Shown one piece after another: positions 54,318 to 63,332 of a stretch of 64,000 nucleotides of DNA (its first letter is position 1; every line of letters starts with the position of its first letter). The notes beneath the pieces were generated by a model. That model saw only the letters and a program-made list of their open reading frames with translations, did not search any database and was not told the DNA's origin. The position numbers and the translations under genes are program-made. The stretch is from Clostridium estertheticum (GTDB lineage: Bacteria; Bacillota; Clostridia; Clostridiales; Clostridiaceae), in the NCBI RefSeq assembly GCF_026650985.1, contig NZ_CP086239.1:3472001-3536000 (forward strand), read 5' to 3'.

Positions 54318-55271
54318 ATGAAAGATAGATTTAGCCGTGAAATTACATATCTACGCATTTCTGTTACCGATCTATGCAATTTGCGCTGCGTCTACTGTAT
54401 GCCAGAAGAGGAAGTTCCGAAACTGAGGAACTCTGATCTTTTGAGTTTCGAAGACATTGTGGAGATTGTTCAGATGGCTGCGGAGCTTGGTATTCAAAAA
54501 GTTCGGATTACTGGTGGTGAGCCGTTAACCAAACCAGGCATCGTGAATTTGTGTAGGGAAATTGCTGATGTTTCAGGTATTAATGAGGTCAGCATGACAA
54601 CAAATGGCATTCTTCTTCCTACAATGGCGATGGACTTGAAAAAGGCAGGAATTTCCCGGGTTAATATCAGCCTCGATACGCTTAACCCTCAAAAATATCG
54701 TAATATAACTCGCAAGGGCCATTTTGAGGAAGTAATTAATGGTATTCGTGCTGCAGAGGACGCTGGAATGTATCCAATTAAACTAAATACGGTTTTAATT
54801 GGAGGCTACAACGATGACGAAATTGAGGATTTTGTGGAAATTACCAAAACAAAAGATATTGAGATTCGCTTTATCGAACTGATGCCCATAGGAGAAGGTG
54901 CTAATTTCCACTCTGAAGCCTTTATTACTGCTGAAACCATTTTGCAGCGGGTTCCGGAGCTTGAACCTATGTCTCATCGCGAAGGGGTAGTACGCCTCTA
55001 CCGTCTGCCGAATGGAAAAGGACGTGTAGGGTTAATCAGTCCCATAAGTCAACATTTTTGCAGCAGTTGTAACAGGGTACGGCTGACAGCAGATGGAAGA
55101 TTGAAACCATGCCTGCATTCCTCACAGGAAATACCTCTGAAAGGACTTAGAGGAAAAGAATTGCGGCAGGCCATCTGCCAGGCGATTTTGGAAAAGCCAT
55201 TGAAACACGAACTATTATCCCCTGCTTTCCCAAGTCAAGCAGGTCGTTGTATGAATGAGATTGGAGGATAA
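54318..55271 (+). CDS. moaA: GTP 3',8-cyclase
   Basis: A 317-residue radical SAM enzyme for the first step of molybdopterin synthesis. CNLRCVYC gives the SAM cluster Cys (C-x3-C-x2-C), and SSCNRVRLTADGRLKPCLHS with a third Cys gives the C-terminal cluster. It ends in MNEIGG, and GG at the C-terminus is essential in known MoaA. ATG 54318 follows GAGGAG; the earlier ATG at 54285 lacks a site. Full length. Confidence 0.94.
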   Translation: MKDRFSREITYLRISVTDLCNLRCVYCMPEEEVPKLRNSDLLSFEDIVEIVQMAAELGIQKVRITGGEPLTKPGIVNLCREIADVSGINEVSMTTNGILLPTMAMDLKKAGISRVNISLDTLNPQKYRNITRKGHFEEVINGIRAAEDAGMYPIKLNTVLIGGYNDDEIEDFVEITKTKDIEIRFIELMPIGEGANFHSEAFITAETILQRVPELEPMSHREGVVRLYRLPNGKGRVGLISPISQHFCSSCNRVRLTADGRLKPCLHSSQEIPLKGLRGKELRQAICQAILEKPLKHELLSPAFPSQAGRCMNEIGG

Positions 55272-55275
55272 AATC

Positions 55276-55485
55276 ATGGAAAAATTTTCACATTTTAATA
55301 TGGAAGGACATGCTCGTATGGTTGATTTTGGAGACAAGGCAGACACCCATCGCACTGCTGTTGCGAGTGGGCGTGTTCTAATGAACCCGCATACACTTGA
55401 ACACGGAATTGAGATTCTGCGGGATTACGCCTCAGAATATGCAAGTATACATACTTCCAACCAGAAAAACGATAAAAGGAGTTGA
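55276..55485 (+). pseudogene. moaC: Truncated moaC
   Basis: Sixty-nine codons. The first 42 residues (FSHFNMEGHARMVDFGDKADTHRTA, then GRVLMNPHTL) match the N-terminus of MoaC, which is usually about 160 residues. The sequence then diverges into HGIEILRDYASEYASI and stops. The catalytic half needed for cyclic pyranopterin formation is missing, so it is probably nonfunctional. GGAGG precedes the ATG, four bases after moaA, so the operon order moaA-moaC was once normal. Functional moaC is needed elsewhere. Confidence 0.8.
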
Positions 55486-55490
55486 TAAAG

Positions 55491-55925
55491 ATGGCAAAAG
55501 TTCTTGCGGTTTGTATCAGTGAAAATAAAGGTGAGCAAAAACATGAAGTAAAGAAGGTGTATCTTGAAAAAGATCACGGAATTATCGGCGATGCCCATGC
55601 TGGGAACTGGCACCGACAGGTCAGCCTGCTTGGCAGGGAAAGTGTCGAGCAATTGCAGGAGAAGATATCATTTCCTCTGTCAAATGGCGCTTTCGCCGAA
55701 AATATTCTGACGGAAGGCATCCTGCTTTATCAGATACCAGTTGGAACTAAGCTTCGGATAGGGCAGTCAATGTGTCAGATCACCCAAATTGGCAAGGAAT
55801 GCCACAATGATTGCGCTATTCGCAAAGCTTGTGGGGACTGCGTCATGCCCCGAGAAGGCATTTTTGCTAAGGTTTTGGAGCCAGGCTGGGTTTGCCCTGG
55901 AGATTTGCTATACATTGAGGAATAG
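55491..55925 (+). CDS. MOSC-domain protein
   Basis: A 144-residue MOSC (molybdenum cofactor sulfurase C-terminal-like) protein. GIIGDAHAGNWHRQVSLLGRESV, the central FAENILTEGI and the Cys in GKECHNDC match the family, in which the conserved Cys carries sulfur or cofactor. Extra Cys residues (CGDCVMP) are present. ATG 55491 follows AGGAG. It closes the cofactor operon and may deliver or modify the cofactor for the clustered enzymes. Confidence 0.88.
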   Translation: MAKVLAVCISENKGEQKHEVKKVYLEKDHGIIGDAHAGNWHRQVSLLGRESVEQLQEKISFPLSNGAFAENILTEGILLYQIPVGTKLRIGQSMCQITQIGKECHNDCAIRKACGDCVMPREGIFAKVLEPGWVCPGDLLYIEE

Positions 55926-56156
55926 CTAGGGACTATAATATCCAATGAAAAAACGTTATGAATTACAGGTTAGGACAGCAAAAGCATATAGTAATTCTCT
56001 AAGAACTAGTTCTAAAGATTATAAAAAAAAACAAAAGTATTAAAAAAGAAGAAGAACAAATGTTTTCAGAAAAAGAAATTGATATAATCATATCGAATTG
56101 AATTAGACGATGTAATAGAAATATTAACAAAAGAGAATATTAAAGGGGGAATATTT

Positions 56157-57464
56157 ATGGAGGAACTAATTAAGAAAAAGAAAGGTAAAACAATTAGCTT
56201 AACTGGTGTATTATCAGCAGTATTTACAACTTCAATATTGGTAATAATACTACTAGCTGTAATTGAGGGAACAATTTCTGGTGTTATACTAAAGGCAATT
56301 ACTAATTCTGATAAATCGTTATCTCTCATCCTATTTTGTATAATATCAAATATAATTATAGAGATAGTACTTTTTGTTACTTTCACAGTATTTATGAAAA
56401 AAGCGGCTGATAATTTTGGAAATGTAGTTAATTCAATAAACTCTGGTGATTTGTCTGTTAGCATGAACTTAAAAGAAAATAAATTACTAAGTAGTATACA
56501 GGGGCATTTAAACTCCCTAACGGCAGAGATGCGAAAAATTATAGAAGGTACTTATAAACTCACAAAAGCTATTGTTAATGCTTCTTTTAATATGACAGAT
56601 AAAGTAGATCAAGCTATGAATTCAATAACAGAAATAGAAAAAACAATTGATCAAATTGCAATAGGTGCTTCAGAACAAGTATCCGAAACTCAAAAAAGCG
56701 TTGATAAGATAGGAAAACTATCGGATCATATAGTCTTGGTTAATAATAGTTATCGTGATATTATTCAAGAAACTGATAATGTAAATCAATTAAATAAAGA
56801 AGGTCTTTGCATTGTAGAAAAATTAAGAGAAAAATCTGATGATTATAATCTCTCTTCTGAAGAAATATTTGTAGCTGTAGAAAATCTTACAGCAACTCTT
56901 GAAAGTGTTGGACTATTTGTAACGGCCATACAAAACATTGCGGATCAGACTAATCTTTTAGCATTAAACGCTGCTATTGAAGCTGCAAGAGCAGGTGATG
57001 TTGGTAAGGGATTTGCAGTGGTAGCTGATGAGATACGGAAGCTTGCGGAAGAAAGTAAAAATTCAACAGAAGAAATAAGCAGTTTGATGAACAATATTAA
57101 AAATGATTCTCAGCAAGCAATTAATGCAATGAGATCAATGCAAAATGTTTCAAAGGAGCAGCTTATAGCAGTTGACCAAACCGAAATTTCTTTTAGAAGA
57201 ATTGCAGAGGCAATTGAATTAATTACATTAAAGATTAATGATACAAGTAATACAATAAGGAAAATGGAGACATTAAAGAGTGAATCTATAGCTAGTATAG
57301 AACATACAGCTAATGTATCTGAACAAACAGCAGCTTCTAGTGAAGAATTGGCTGCAAGTGTTGAAACACAGTTGAAAATCTTTGAAGAAATGTCAACATC
57401 AGCAGGAGAATTAAGTGATATAGCCAAAGATATGGATAATAGTTTAAAAAAATACAAAGTGTAA
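56157..57464 (+). CDS. Methyl-accepting chemotaxis protein without extracellular sensor
   Basis: A 435-residue chemoreceptor with two membrane helices (about 18-40 and 58-82) separated by about 18 residues, no periplasmic-type ligand domain, a short HAMP-like linker, and a signalling domain with the hairpin tip [26 protein letters not shown]. The signal would be cytoplasmic, membrane or protein-mediated. GGGGGAA precedes the ATG. Codon use returns to the AT-rich host style, so it may not belong to the cofactor cluster. Confidence 0.88.
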   Translation: MEELIKKKKGKTISLTGVLSAVFTTSILVIILLAVIEGTISGVILKAITNSDKSLSLILFCIISNIIIEIVLFVTFTVFMKKAADNFGNVVNSINSGDLSVSMNLKENKLLSSIQGHLNSLTAEMRKIIEGTYKLTKAIVNASFNMTDKVDQAMNSITEIEKTIDQIAIGASEQVSETQKSVDKIGKLSDHIVLVNNSYRDIIQETDNVNQLNKEGLCIVEKLREKSDDYNLSSEEIFVAVENLTATLESVGLFVTAIQNIADQTNLLALNAAIEAARAGDVGKGFAVVADEIRKLAEESKNSTEEISSLMNNIKNDSQQAINAMRSMQNVSKEQLIAVDQTEISFRRIAEAIELITLKINDTSNTIRKMETLKSESIASIEHTANVSEQTAASSEELAASVETQLKIFEEMSTSAGELSDIAKDMDNSLKKYKV

Positions 57465-57697
57465 GTATTAAGTAAGTCCTTTTATGAAACATATATTATA
57501 ATATCGTATTTATTAAATCTAAAAAAATAAAGATATTAAAATTCTCTAGATTAAAAAATTCTTCCTTTTTCTGTCATTTCAATAAGAAAGTTAATAACTC
57601 AACTTTCGCAGATAAAAATCGACGCGAAAGCATTTATTTTGTAAGCGTAAAAGAATCGACGCATAGCAGCAAGATAACTTAAGTGATAAAATAAACC

Positions 57698-57726
57698 CAA
57701 CAGAAAAAATTATATTCTCTGTTGGA
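57698..57726 (-). terminator. Hairpin after the IS66 fragment
   Basis: CCAACAGA arms (CCAACAGA and TCTGTTGG) with a 13-base loop and GTTTATTTTATC downstream on the minus strand. Confidence 0.45.
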
Positions 57727-57747
57727 TAAAACTTTATATAGAAATAA

Positions 57748-57945
57748 TTATTTACTAGTTTTAACGTGCAGTTCATCTGGAATATTCTTAGACCAAGGCA
57801 TAAATTTTTCTAGTATGTCACTTTTCTTAACTTCTGTATTAGAAAGCCTATCAAACAAATATACTAAATACTTTTCTACTACTAAGCCATTGGCTTTAGC
57901 CGTTTCAGTAATACTATAAAGTAATGCACTAGATTTTAAGGGGGC
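57748..57945 (-). pseudogene. IS66-type transposase C-terminal fragment
   Basis: The open frame reads SSALLYSITETAKANGLV, then VYLFDRLSN and FMPWSKNIPDELHVK before a TAA stop. This is the C-terminal domain of IS66 TnpC proteins. The rest is missing. Confidence 0.75.
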
Positions 57946-57981
57946 AAATGTTTATCTATCCGTTAATTCTTTTACGCTTAC

Positions 57982-58232
57982 GAAACTTTAAGCTATCATA
58001 TAAAGAATTCCTGTTCGTAAACCTATTAAAATTTTTAAGTTCATATGCATTACGTTAAGAGTTCCTTAAGAATAAAGATATCTATTGTAGAACCTGTTTT
58101 GTAGCATCACTTTTGTTTTGATTACAAAAATATGATGATTGGTATATAACGGTATACGTTAAAAGCATAATTACGCGTGGTATAATATATGATTATGGTA
58201 TGCTAGATCTTTGAATGAAATACCCATAGACC
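57982..58232. other. Upstream region of the second molybdoenzyme gene
   Basis: No gene. It contains partial matches to the FCD operator: TGGTATATAA near 58140, TGGTATAATA at 58178 and TGGTATGCTA at 58196. None is perfect. Confidence 0.4.
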
Positions 58233-58290
58233 CAATTGTAAAATATAGTGTGTGTTTTTATAAGTACAGAAAGAAGGCGAAATGAAAAAA
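58233..58290 (+). repeat. Leader duplicated before both molybdoenzyme genes (copy 2)
   Basis: 52 of 58 bases match 45655-45712 without gaps, including the central TTTTTATAAGTACAGAAAGA. Confidence 0.65.
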
Positions 58291-58333
58291 ATTGGCTGCT
58301 TGATGATTATTAATGAACAGAGGAGATGTGTTT

Positions 58334-60574
58334 GTGAATAAATTGGAAAAAACTAGTTGCGCTTTTTGTGGGTCACATTGTGGTCTAGAAATGGAGATCG
58401 AAAACAATCGGATAGTTAATGTGAGACCGGATCCGGACAATCCACGGACTAAGGGTTATTGCTGCCGAAAGGGAAGGAGTTCCAAATATTTTCAGAACAA
58501 TACGGACCGCTTGAACTATCCGCTCAAACGAGTAGGTAAGGAATTTGTAAGGATCTCTTGGGAACAGGCATTTGCTGAAATTGCGGAAAAACTGCGCGAG
58601 ATTTTGGACAAGTACGGGCCAAGGGCTGTGGGCAATGTGGGCGGCGCGGGAGCAGCAATTCAAGGTGAAGGTCCCTATGTACAGACATTTATGAAGATGG
58701 TGGGCTCTCAATATTCTTTTAGCCCGACGGGTCTTGAGTTTATGGGGCTTTTCTGGAACGTCGGCAAAATGATCGGGGATCAATCCCACTGGATTGAACC
58801 GGACGAACAACTCAATGAGGTCTTGATCATGTGGGGGTGCAACTCATATGTCTCTCATCAGACTAACAATGCAAGGAGATTCACCCGCGAAATTTGTGAA
58901 GACCCCGACCGCATGTATATTGTGGTCGACCCCCGACTTTCCGAGACAGCGCGTATGGCCGACATGCATATTGCCTTGCGTCCCGGCACAGACGCTTTGC
59001 TGATGCGTGCGATGATAACCCTTATCATACAGGAAGGATGGCAGCATCAGGAATATCTGGATAAGTGGGTCAGTGATTTCGACAAGGTAAAACCGTGGTT
59101 TACGAACTTCGACATCAAGGAAGCTTGCCGCGTTTGCGAGGTGCCGTACGAGCAAGTGCGAAAATTATGCAGGATTCTCACGACACGCAAATGGGGTGTG
59201 CATCAAGATCTCGGCATATTCATGGGCCGTCACAATACTATGAGTACAAGTCTGCTATTTAATCTGATGTGTGTTTGCGGAGTCATGTTTGTCTCGGGAG
59301 GTTCTATTGCATGGGGGGGATTTGCGTCTGTTGGTAATCACACTGATGATCAGGATCCTAAAATTTGGAGGACATTGGCAACCGGGTTTGCTCCGGTTAC
59401 AGGCATTTTCCCGACAGCGGTGTTACCGGCAGAGATTATGAACGACAATCCAAACCGAATTCGTGCGTTGCTGATGTCAACGACTAATCCGGTACGCTCC
59501 TTCCCCGACTCAACAGCTCAAGGAGAAGCATATTCCAAGCTTGATCTGTTGGTTTGCAGCGATATATGCATGACGGAGACAGCGAAGTATGCACATTACG
59601 TTCTTCCCGCAATGTCTGCCTATGAGTCCTATGACTTTAGCGTTGTCCAGTGTACTTATCCGGAAATATATTGTATGTTGAAGCACCCTGTAGTTCAACC
59701 GGAGGGTGAGCGGATGGAGAGTGGGGAGATCTGGCTGAGGCTGGGCGATGCGATGGGATTTATTCCTACAATTCCAGATTCGCTGTACGAGACAGCGCGG
59801 AACAAGAGTCGCATGGAATACTTTGGGGAATTGATGGTGTATTTGCAGAATAACCCTGAATACATGCCTGCAGCGCCATTTATTATCGGGAAAACATTGG
59901 GCAAAGCCATGGGTTCTGCTCACAAAGCCATGTTTTGGGGAGCATTAATGCTTGCACCACAAAGGTTTCAGGAAGAAGTCCCTGGTGCTGGCTTTAAACC
60001 TGGATCTGCAATGATGGATGACGTTTTCCAGGCTGTGTGCGACCATCCGGAAGGTGTGCTGGCTGCCGTAGAAGAACGCGAGAACAACTTCAAATATATA
60101 GTTAATGAGGATAAAAAAATACATTTGTTCGTCGATGTTCTTGATGAATATATCAAGGACATCACACCTGAAAAAGAAGAGCAGGCGTTGATATTTCCGA
60201 AAGAGTATCCTCTTATCCTTAGCGCAGGCAGGCATACGGACGACGGACATAATGGCTTTATGCGCAATCCTGCTACCTATGAGTATCGTAATCCCTGTAC
60301 GCTTGCCATCAATCCTGAAGATGGTAAAAAACTGGGGTTGAAAGATGGGCAGATGACCAGAGTCACGACGGAAGCTGGTTCGGTGGAGATCGAAGCACAG
60401 TTTACCTACCAAACAAGAAAGGGCTACGTACTTATTCCGCATCAGTTCGGTTTTGACTTTAACGGAAAAAGGTACGGTGTGGGGGTCAACACGCTGACCA
60501 GCGTCAAACATATAGATAAACTGACAGGTAACCCTATTTTGAGATATGTGCCCTGCCGAGTGGAAGCAATATAG
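58334..60574 (+). CDS. Molybdopterin oxidoreductase, DMSO-reductase family (paralogue 2)
   Basis: A 746-residue paralogue of the protein at 45860, similar over its whole length (for example GTDALLMRAMI and CRILTTRKWG). The [4Fe-4S] Cys are C9, C12, C16 and the CC pair before RKG. The usual metal-ligand position reads GLEFMGL, again without Cys, Sec or Ser. I choose GTG 58334, seven bases after AGGAGA; the ATG at 58313 precedes that site. No signal peptide. It has no electron-transfer genes of its own and may share those of the first operon, or act on a non-redox substrate. A hairpin at 60788 may end it. Confidence 0.87.
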   Translation: MNKLEKTSCAFCGSHCGLEMEIENNRIVNVRPDPDNPRTKGYCCRKGRSSKYFQNNTDRLNYPLKRVGKEFVRISWEQAFAEIAEKLREILDKYGPRAVGNVGGAGAAIQGEGPYVQTFMKMVGSQYSFSPTGLEFMGLFWNVGKMIGDQSHWIEPDEQLNEVLIMWGCNSYVSHQTNNARRFTREICEDPDRMYIVVDPRLSETARMADMHIALRPGTDALLMRAMITLIIQEGWQHQEYLDKWVSDFDKVKPWFTNFDIKEACRVCEVPYEQVRKLCRILTTRKWGVHQDLGIFMGRHNTMSTSLLFNLMCVCGVMFVSGGSIAWGGFASVGNHTDDQDPKIWRTLATGFAPVTGIFPTAVLPAEIMNDNPNRIRALLMSTTNPVRSFPDSTAQGEAYSKLDLLVCSDICMTETAKYAHYVLPAMSAYESYDFSVVQCTYPEIYCMLKHPVVQPEGERMESGEIWLRLGDAMGFIPTIPDSLYETARNKSRMEYFGELMVYLQNNPEYMPAAPFIIGKTLGKAMGSAHKAMFWGALMLAPQRFQEEVPGAGFKPGSAMMDDVFQAVCDHPEGVLAAVEERENNFKYIVNEDKKIHLFVDVLDEYIKDITPEKEEQALIFPKEYPLILSAGRHTDDGHNGFMRNPATYEYRNPCTLAINPEDGKKLGLKDGQMTRVTTEAGSVEIEAQFTYQTRKGYVLIPHQFGFDFNGKRYGVGVNTLTSVKHIDKLTGNPILRYVPCRVEAI

Positions 60575-60903
60575 GATGGGAACGAAACATGTAGAAGAAA
60601 TATGCTGAATCGATCGACAATTTGGGAATGATCTTCATAAAATACTTATGTAATTAACAAAAATTAAATATGTATCTATATTTAAAGGGTATCTTTTTTA
60701 ATTTTTTCAATTACCATATTTATGCATGAATTGGTATTGATATTTATGGTTTTTAATAAAAATGTAATCATCATATAAGTATATTTCCAGAAAGTCTTGT
60801 ATCAAATTACCATTTGACTTTCTGAAAATATTTTAATGCAACAGTAGTGATATGTATTATATTAAACTTCTATATGTAGCATATTAGTTTTTAACTTGTT
60901 ATG
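60575..60903. other. Gene-free interval with a hairpin
   Basis: AT-rich. CAGAAAGTC (60788-60796) and GACTTTCTG (60816-60824) form a stem with a 19-base loop followed by AAAATATTTT, a possible weak terminator between the convergent molybdoenzyme and TetR genes. Confidence 0.4.
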
Positions 60904-61473
60904 CTAGTTGATACTATCTAAACCATGTTCAACAAGTTGAGTGGAAAAATGGATCATTTCATCTTTAGTCATTTCGCATCCGGATAGAAGCCAGTTTCGC
61001 CATAAAGTCAAAATACTATGACTTAGATAAGCCGTAACCATATCTTTACGTGAAGTATCAATATCTTTACCCGCAAAAAAAATTTCTGAACATTTTTCAG
61101 TTACAATATTTTGAACTTGTTCTGCAACAAAACGATAATTTTCACAACACAATAGTCTTTGATGAAGTGGTTGATCATCTGATAATAATTTTGAAAATGC
61201 CGTCATAAATTTTTGAATATCAATAGAATTTTCATCTGAAGTTTCTTGATCCAGTATATCTATAAGGCCGTTTATAATCTCGTTCTGAAGTTCATACAGT
61301 ATTTCATCTAAAGAATAATAGTGTAAATAGAATGTTTTTCGATTTATGCCAGCTATATTAGTTAAATCTTTAATCGTAATTTTAGTAAAATCCATTTCAA
61401 TAATCATATTTTTAAAGGTATCCATTATTAGTTTATGAGTGCGTTTATATCGTGCATCATTTTTGTTTCTCAT
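60904..61473 (-). CDS. TetR-family regulator
   Basis: A 189-residue regulator with an N-terminal helix-turn-helix (FTKITIKDLTNIAGINRKTFYLHY) of the group that includes DhaS-like proteins, and a helical ligand domain (TetR C-terminal 11-type, LTLWRNWLLSGCEM). AAGGAG precedes the ATG. It is divergent from the esterase gene, whose promoter lies inside an inverted repeat. A relic of a close homologue is at 44399-44596. Confidence 0.9.
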   Translation of the reverse strand: MRNKNDARYKRTHKLIMDTFKNMIIEMDFTKITIKDLTNIAGINRKTFYLHYYSLDEILYELQNEIINGLIDILDQETSDENSIDIQKFMTAFSKLLSDDQPLHQRLLCCENYRFVAEQVQNIVTEKCSEIFFAGKDIDTSRKDMVTAYLSHSILTLWRNWLLSGCEMTKDEMIHFSTQLVEHGLDSIN

Positions 61474-61535
61474 TAATTTTTCTCCTTTATATTAATATCT
61501 TGAAAGTTACGCCACATATGAGTTATATTTGGTAA

Positions 61536-61572
61536 TTGATTTGAAGTCTTATAAATATTATAATTCAAATCA
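61536..61572 (+). promoter_or_regulatory. Esterase promoter inside a TetR-type operator
   Basis: TTGATT (61536-61541) and TATAAT (61559-61564), spaced 17 bases. TGATTTGAA (61537-61545) and TTCAAATCA (61564-61572) are perfect inverted arms that cover both boxes, so binding would block the promoter. Confidence 0.6.
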
Positions 61573-61633
61573 CAAGATAAGCAACACGTGAGTAATATAT
61601 TTCTTGGAATTTATAAATCAGGAGGAATTTAAA

Positions 61634-63115
61634 ATGGTAAATTTAGTTGTTGAAACAAAAAATGGTAAAGTCGAGGGTTTTGAAGCAGATGGAATGTATA
61701 AATGGTTTGGAATTCCTTATGCTAAGCCACCAGTTGGAGAATTACGTTTTAAGCGTTCAGTTCCTTGCGATAATTGGGATGGTATAAAGCAGACAAGCAC
61801 CTTTGGAAATAGACCATATCAGTTTGCCACTATGGGAGGGATTGGTAAAGATACGAAGTCAGTTCCGGAAAGTGAAGATTGTCTTTATGTAAATATATGG
61901 GCTTCTAAGCAGGCAAAGAAATCCCCTGTGTTCGTATGGATTTATGGTGGAGCAAATACAGTTGGTGAAGGTTCTGATCCACAATATTTTGGTGAATCAT
62001 TTACTAAGGATGGTATTATTTATATAAATTTTAATTATCGTGTAGGGCCACTCGGATTTTATAATTTTTCTATGTATGATAATAGCTTTGATTCAAATTG
62101 TGCAGTATCAGACATGATCAATGCATTGAAATGGGTGAAGGAAAATATTGAAGCTTTTGGTGGTGACCCTGACAACATTACGATTGCAGGAGAATCAGCA
62201 GGTGGGACAGCAGTATATTCTATGCTTTCCGCTCCTAGTGCAAAAAGTTTATTTAATAAAGCAATTGCACAAAGTGGTTTACCAGGAAATATATCCACAC
62301 AAAAGAGTCAGGAACTTCAAATAGGATTGTTCTTTGAACAAATGAATATGAAAAAGGAAGAGATAAATAACCTAAAAAATATGCCAATAGAAAAAATGTA
62401 TAGTTCATCTGAGTATGTTTGTCAAAAAAACTGTGTTTCATATCCGGGAATTTTGGTTCCAGGTCCAGTTATTGATGATTTAATCCCGATGAATCCATGG
62501 GAGGCAATGGAATCTGGAAGTGCGGATGGTGTAGATGTTGTTTTTGGTACATGCCATGATGAAGGAAGTTTATTTTATGAAGCGAAGATGTTTCCAACAA
62601 GCTGGAAGCAAGTTGAAAAAATGCTAGTGCTTAGTGACTGCTCGGAAAAGTTAGAAACTTTAATGAAGTTATATTCTGGTAAAAGTGAAAAGCAGGCAAT
62701 GATGGAGCTTGGTAGAGACAGAGCGTTCTGGGCAGATCATATTAAATGTATAAATGCACAGTGTACTCATGGAAAGGCATATGAATACCGCTTTGATTTT
62801 ACAACTGTGTTATTGAAAGCAAACGGACTCAATGCAATGCATAGTTCTGATATAGGGCCAGCATTGGATACCTATGTAGGAAATTTTAATGAGCAGACAC
62901 CGAAGGAAAGAATTGATAGAATTCATAAATATATGCATGGTGCCTGGGTGAATTTTGCTAAGAATGGTGACCCAAATGGAACAATTCCTATACCATGGGA
63001 GCCTTATACAGATGAAAAAAGAACAACATTTATTTTTAATGATGAATGTTCTGTTGAATATAACCCGAGTTATGAAGCATTTGAAGTATGGAAAGATATT
63101 AAATTATATAATTAA
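61634..63115 (+). CDS. Type-B carboxylesterase
   Basis: A 493-residue para-nitrobenzyl-esterase-like enzyme that hydrolyses carboxylic esters. The start motif GIPYAKPPVGELRF, EDCLYVNIW, nucleophile elbow GESAGG, and the His segment in NAMHSSDIGPAL are those of the family. No signal peptide. ATG 61634 follows AGGAGGAATTTAAA. Control by the divergent TetR protein is likely. It could release an acid or phenol used by the molybdoenzymes, but this link is inference from position only. Confidence 0.92.
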   Translation: MVNLVVETKNGKVEGFEADGMYKWFGIPYAKPPVGELRFKRSVPCDNWDGIKQTSTFGNRPYQFATMGGIGKDTKSVPESEDCLYVNIWASKQAKKSPVFVWIYGGANTVGEGSDPQYFGESFTKDGIIYINFNYRVGPLGFYNFSMYDNSFDSNCAVSDMINALKWVKENIEAFGGDPDNITIAGESAGGTAVYSMLSAPSAKSLFNKAIAQSGLPGNISTQKSQELQIGLFFEQMNMKKEEINNLKNMPIEKMYSSSEYVCQKNCVSYPGILVPGPVIDDLIPMNPWEAMESGSADGVDVVFGTCHDEGSLFYEAKMFPTSWKQVEKMLVLSDCSEKLETLMKLYSGKSEKQAMMELGRDRAFWADHIKCINAQCTHGKAYEYRFDFTTVLLKANGLNAMHSSDIGPALDTYVGNFNEQTPKERIDRIHKYMHGAWVNFAKNGDPNGTIPIPWEPYTDEKRTTFIFNDECSVEYNPSYEAFEVWKDIKLYN

Positions 63116-63332
63116 GTAATTGATAAAAATCAGTATAAACGTTCTACGTATTCGACTATCACTATTTGGGTTATTTATGGGAACACTTTCATTTCAGTTG
63201 TTACATAAATTTAAATATTGGTTATTGAGTAATATATACTCTGAATTATATAATTTCAGCATATAAAAATAAGTACAAGTAAAAACTAATACTGCCTTTA
63301 ATTCTTAATTTAAAAACAACAAATAAAACCAG
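63116..63332. other. Gene-free interval
   Basis: AT-rich sequence between the esterase and the decayed transposase. A plus-strand frame near 63130-63260 is open but has no start signal; I see nothing firm. Confidence 0.4.

Larger units (their letters stand above)
57641..57981 (-). mobile_element. Internally deleted IS66-family element
   Basis: GTAAGCGTAAAAGAAT at 57641-57656 is repeated inverted at 57966-57981; both begin with the GTAAGCG end typical of IS66 elements, and the next six bases partly match. The 341 bp inside hold only the end of a transposase gene, so the element is nonautonomous. No 8-bp target duplication remains. Confidence 0.7.

Noticed and set aside
58282-58341. Possible leader peptide before molybdoenzyme 2 (starting MKKIGCLMII)
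   Set aside because: The matching frame in the duplicated leader at 45704 stops after five codons, so it is not conserved.
45860-60574. Calling the two molybdoenzymes formate dehydrogenase
   Set aside because: The formate-specific Sec/Cys and His residues are absent in my alignment, so a substrate-neutral name is safer.
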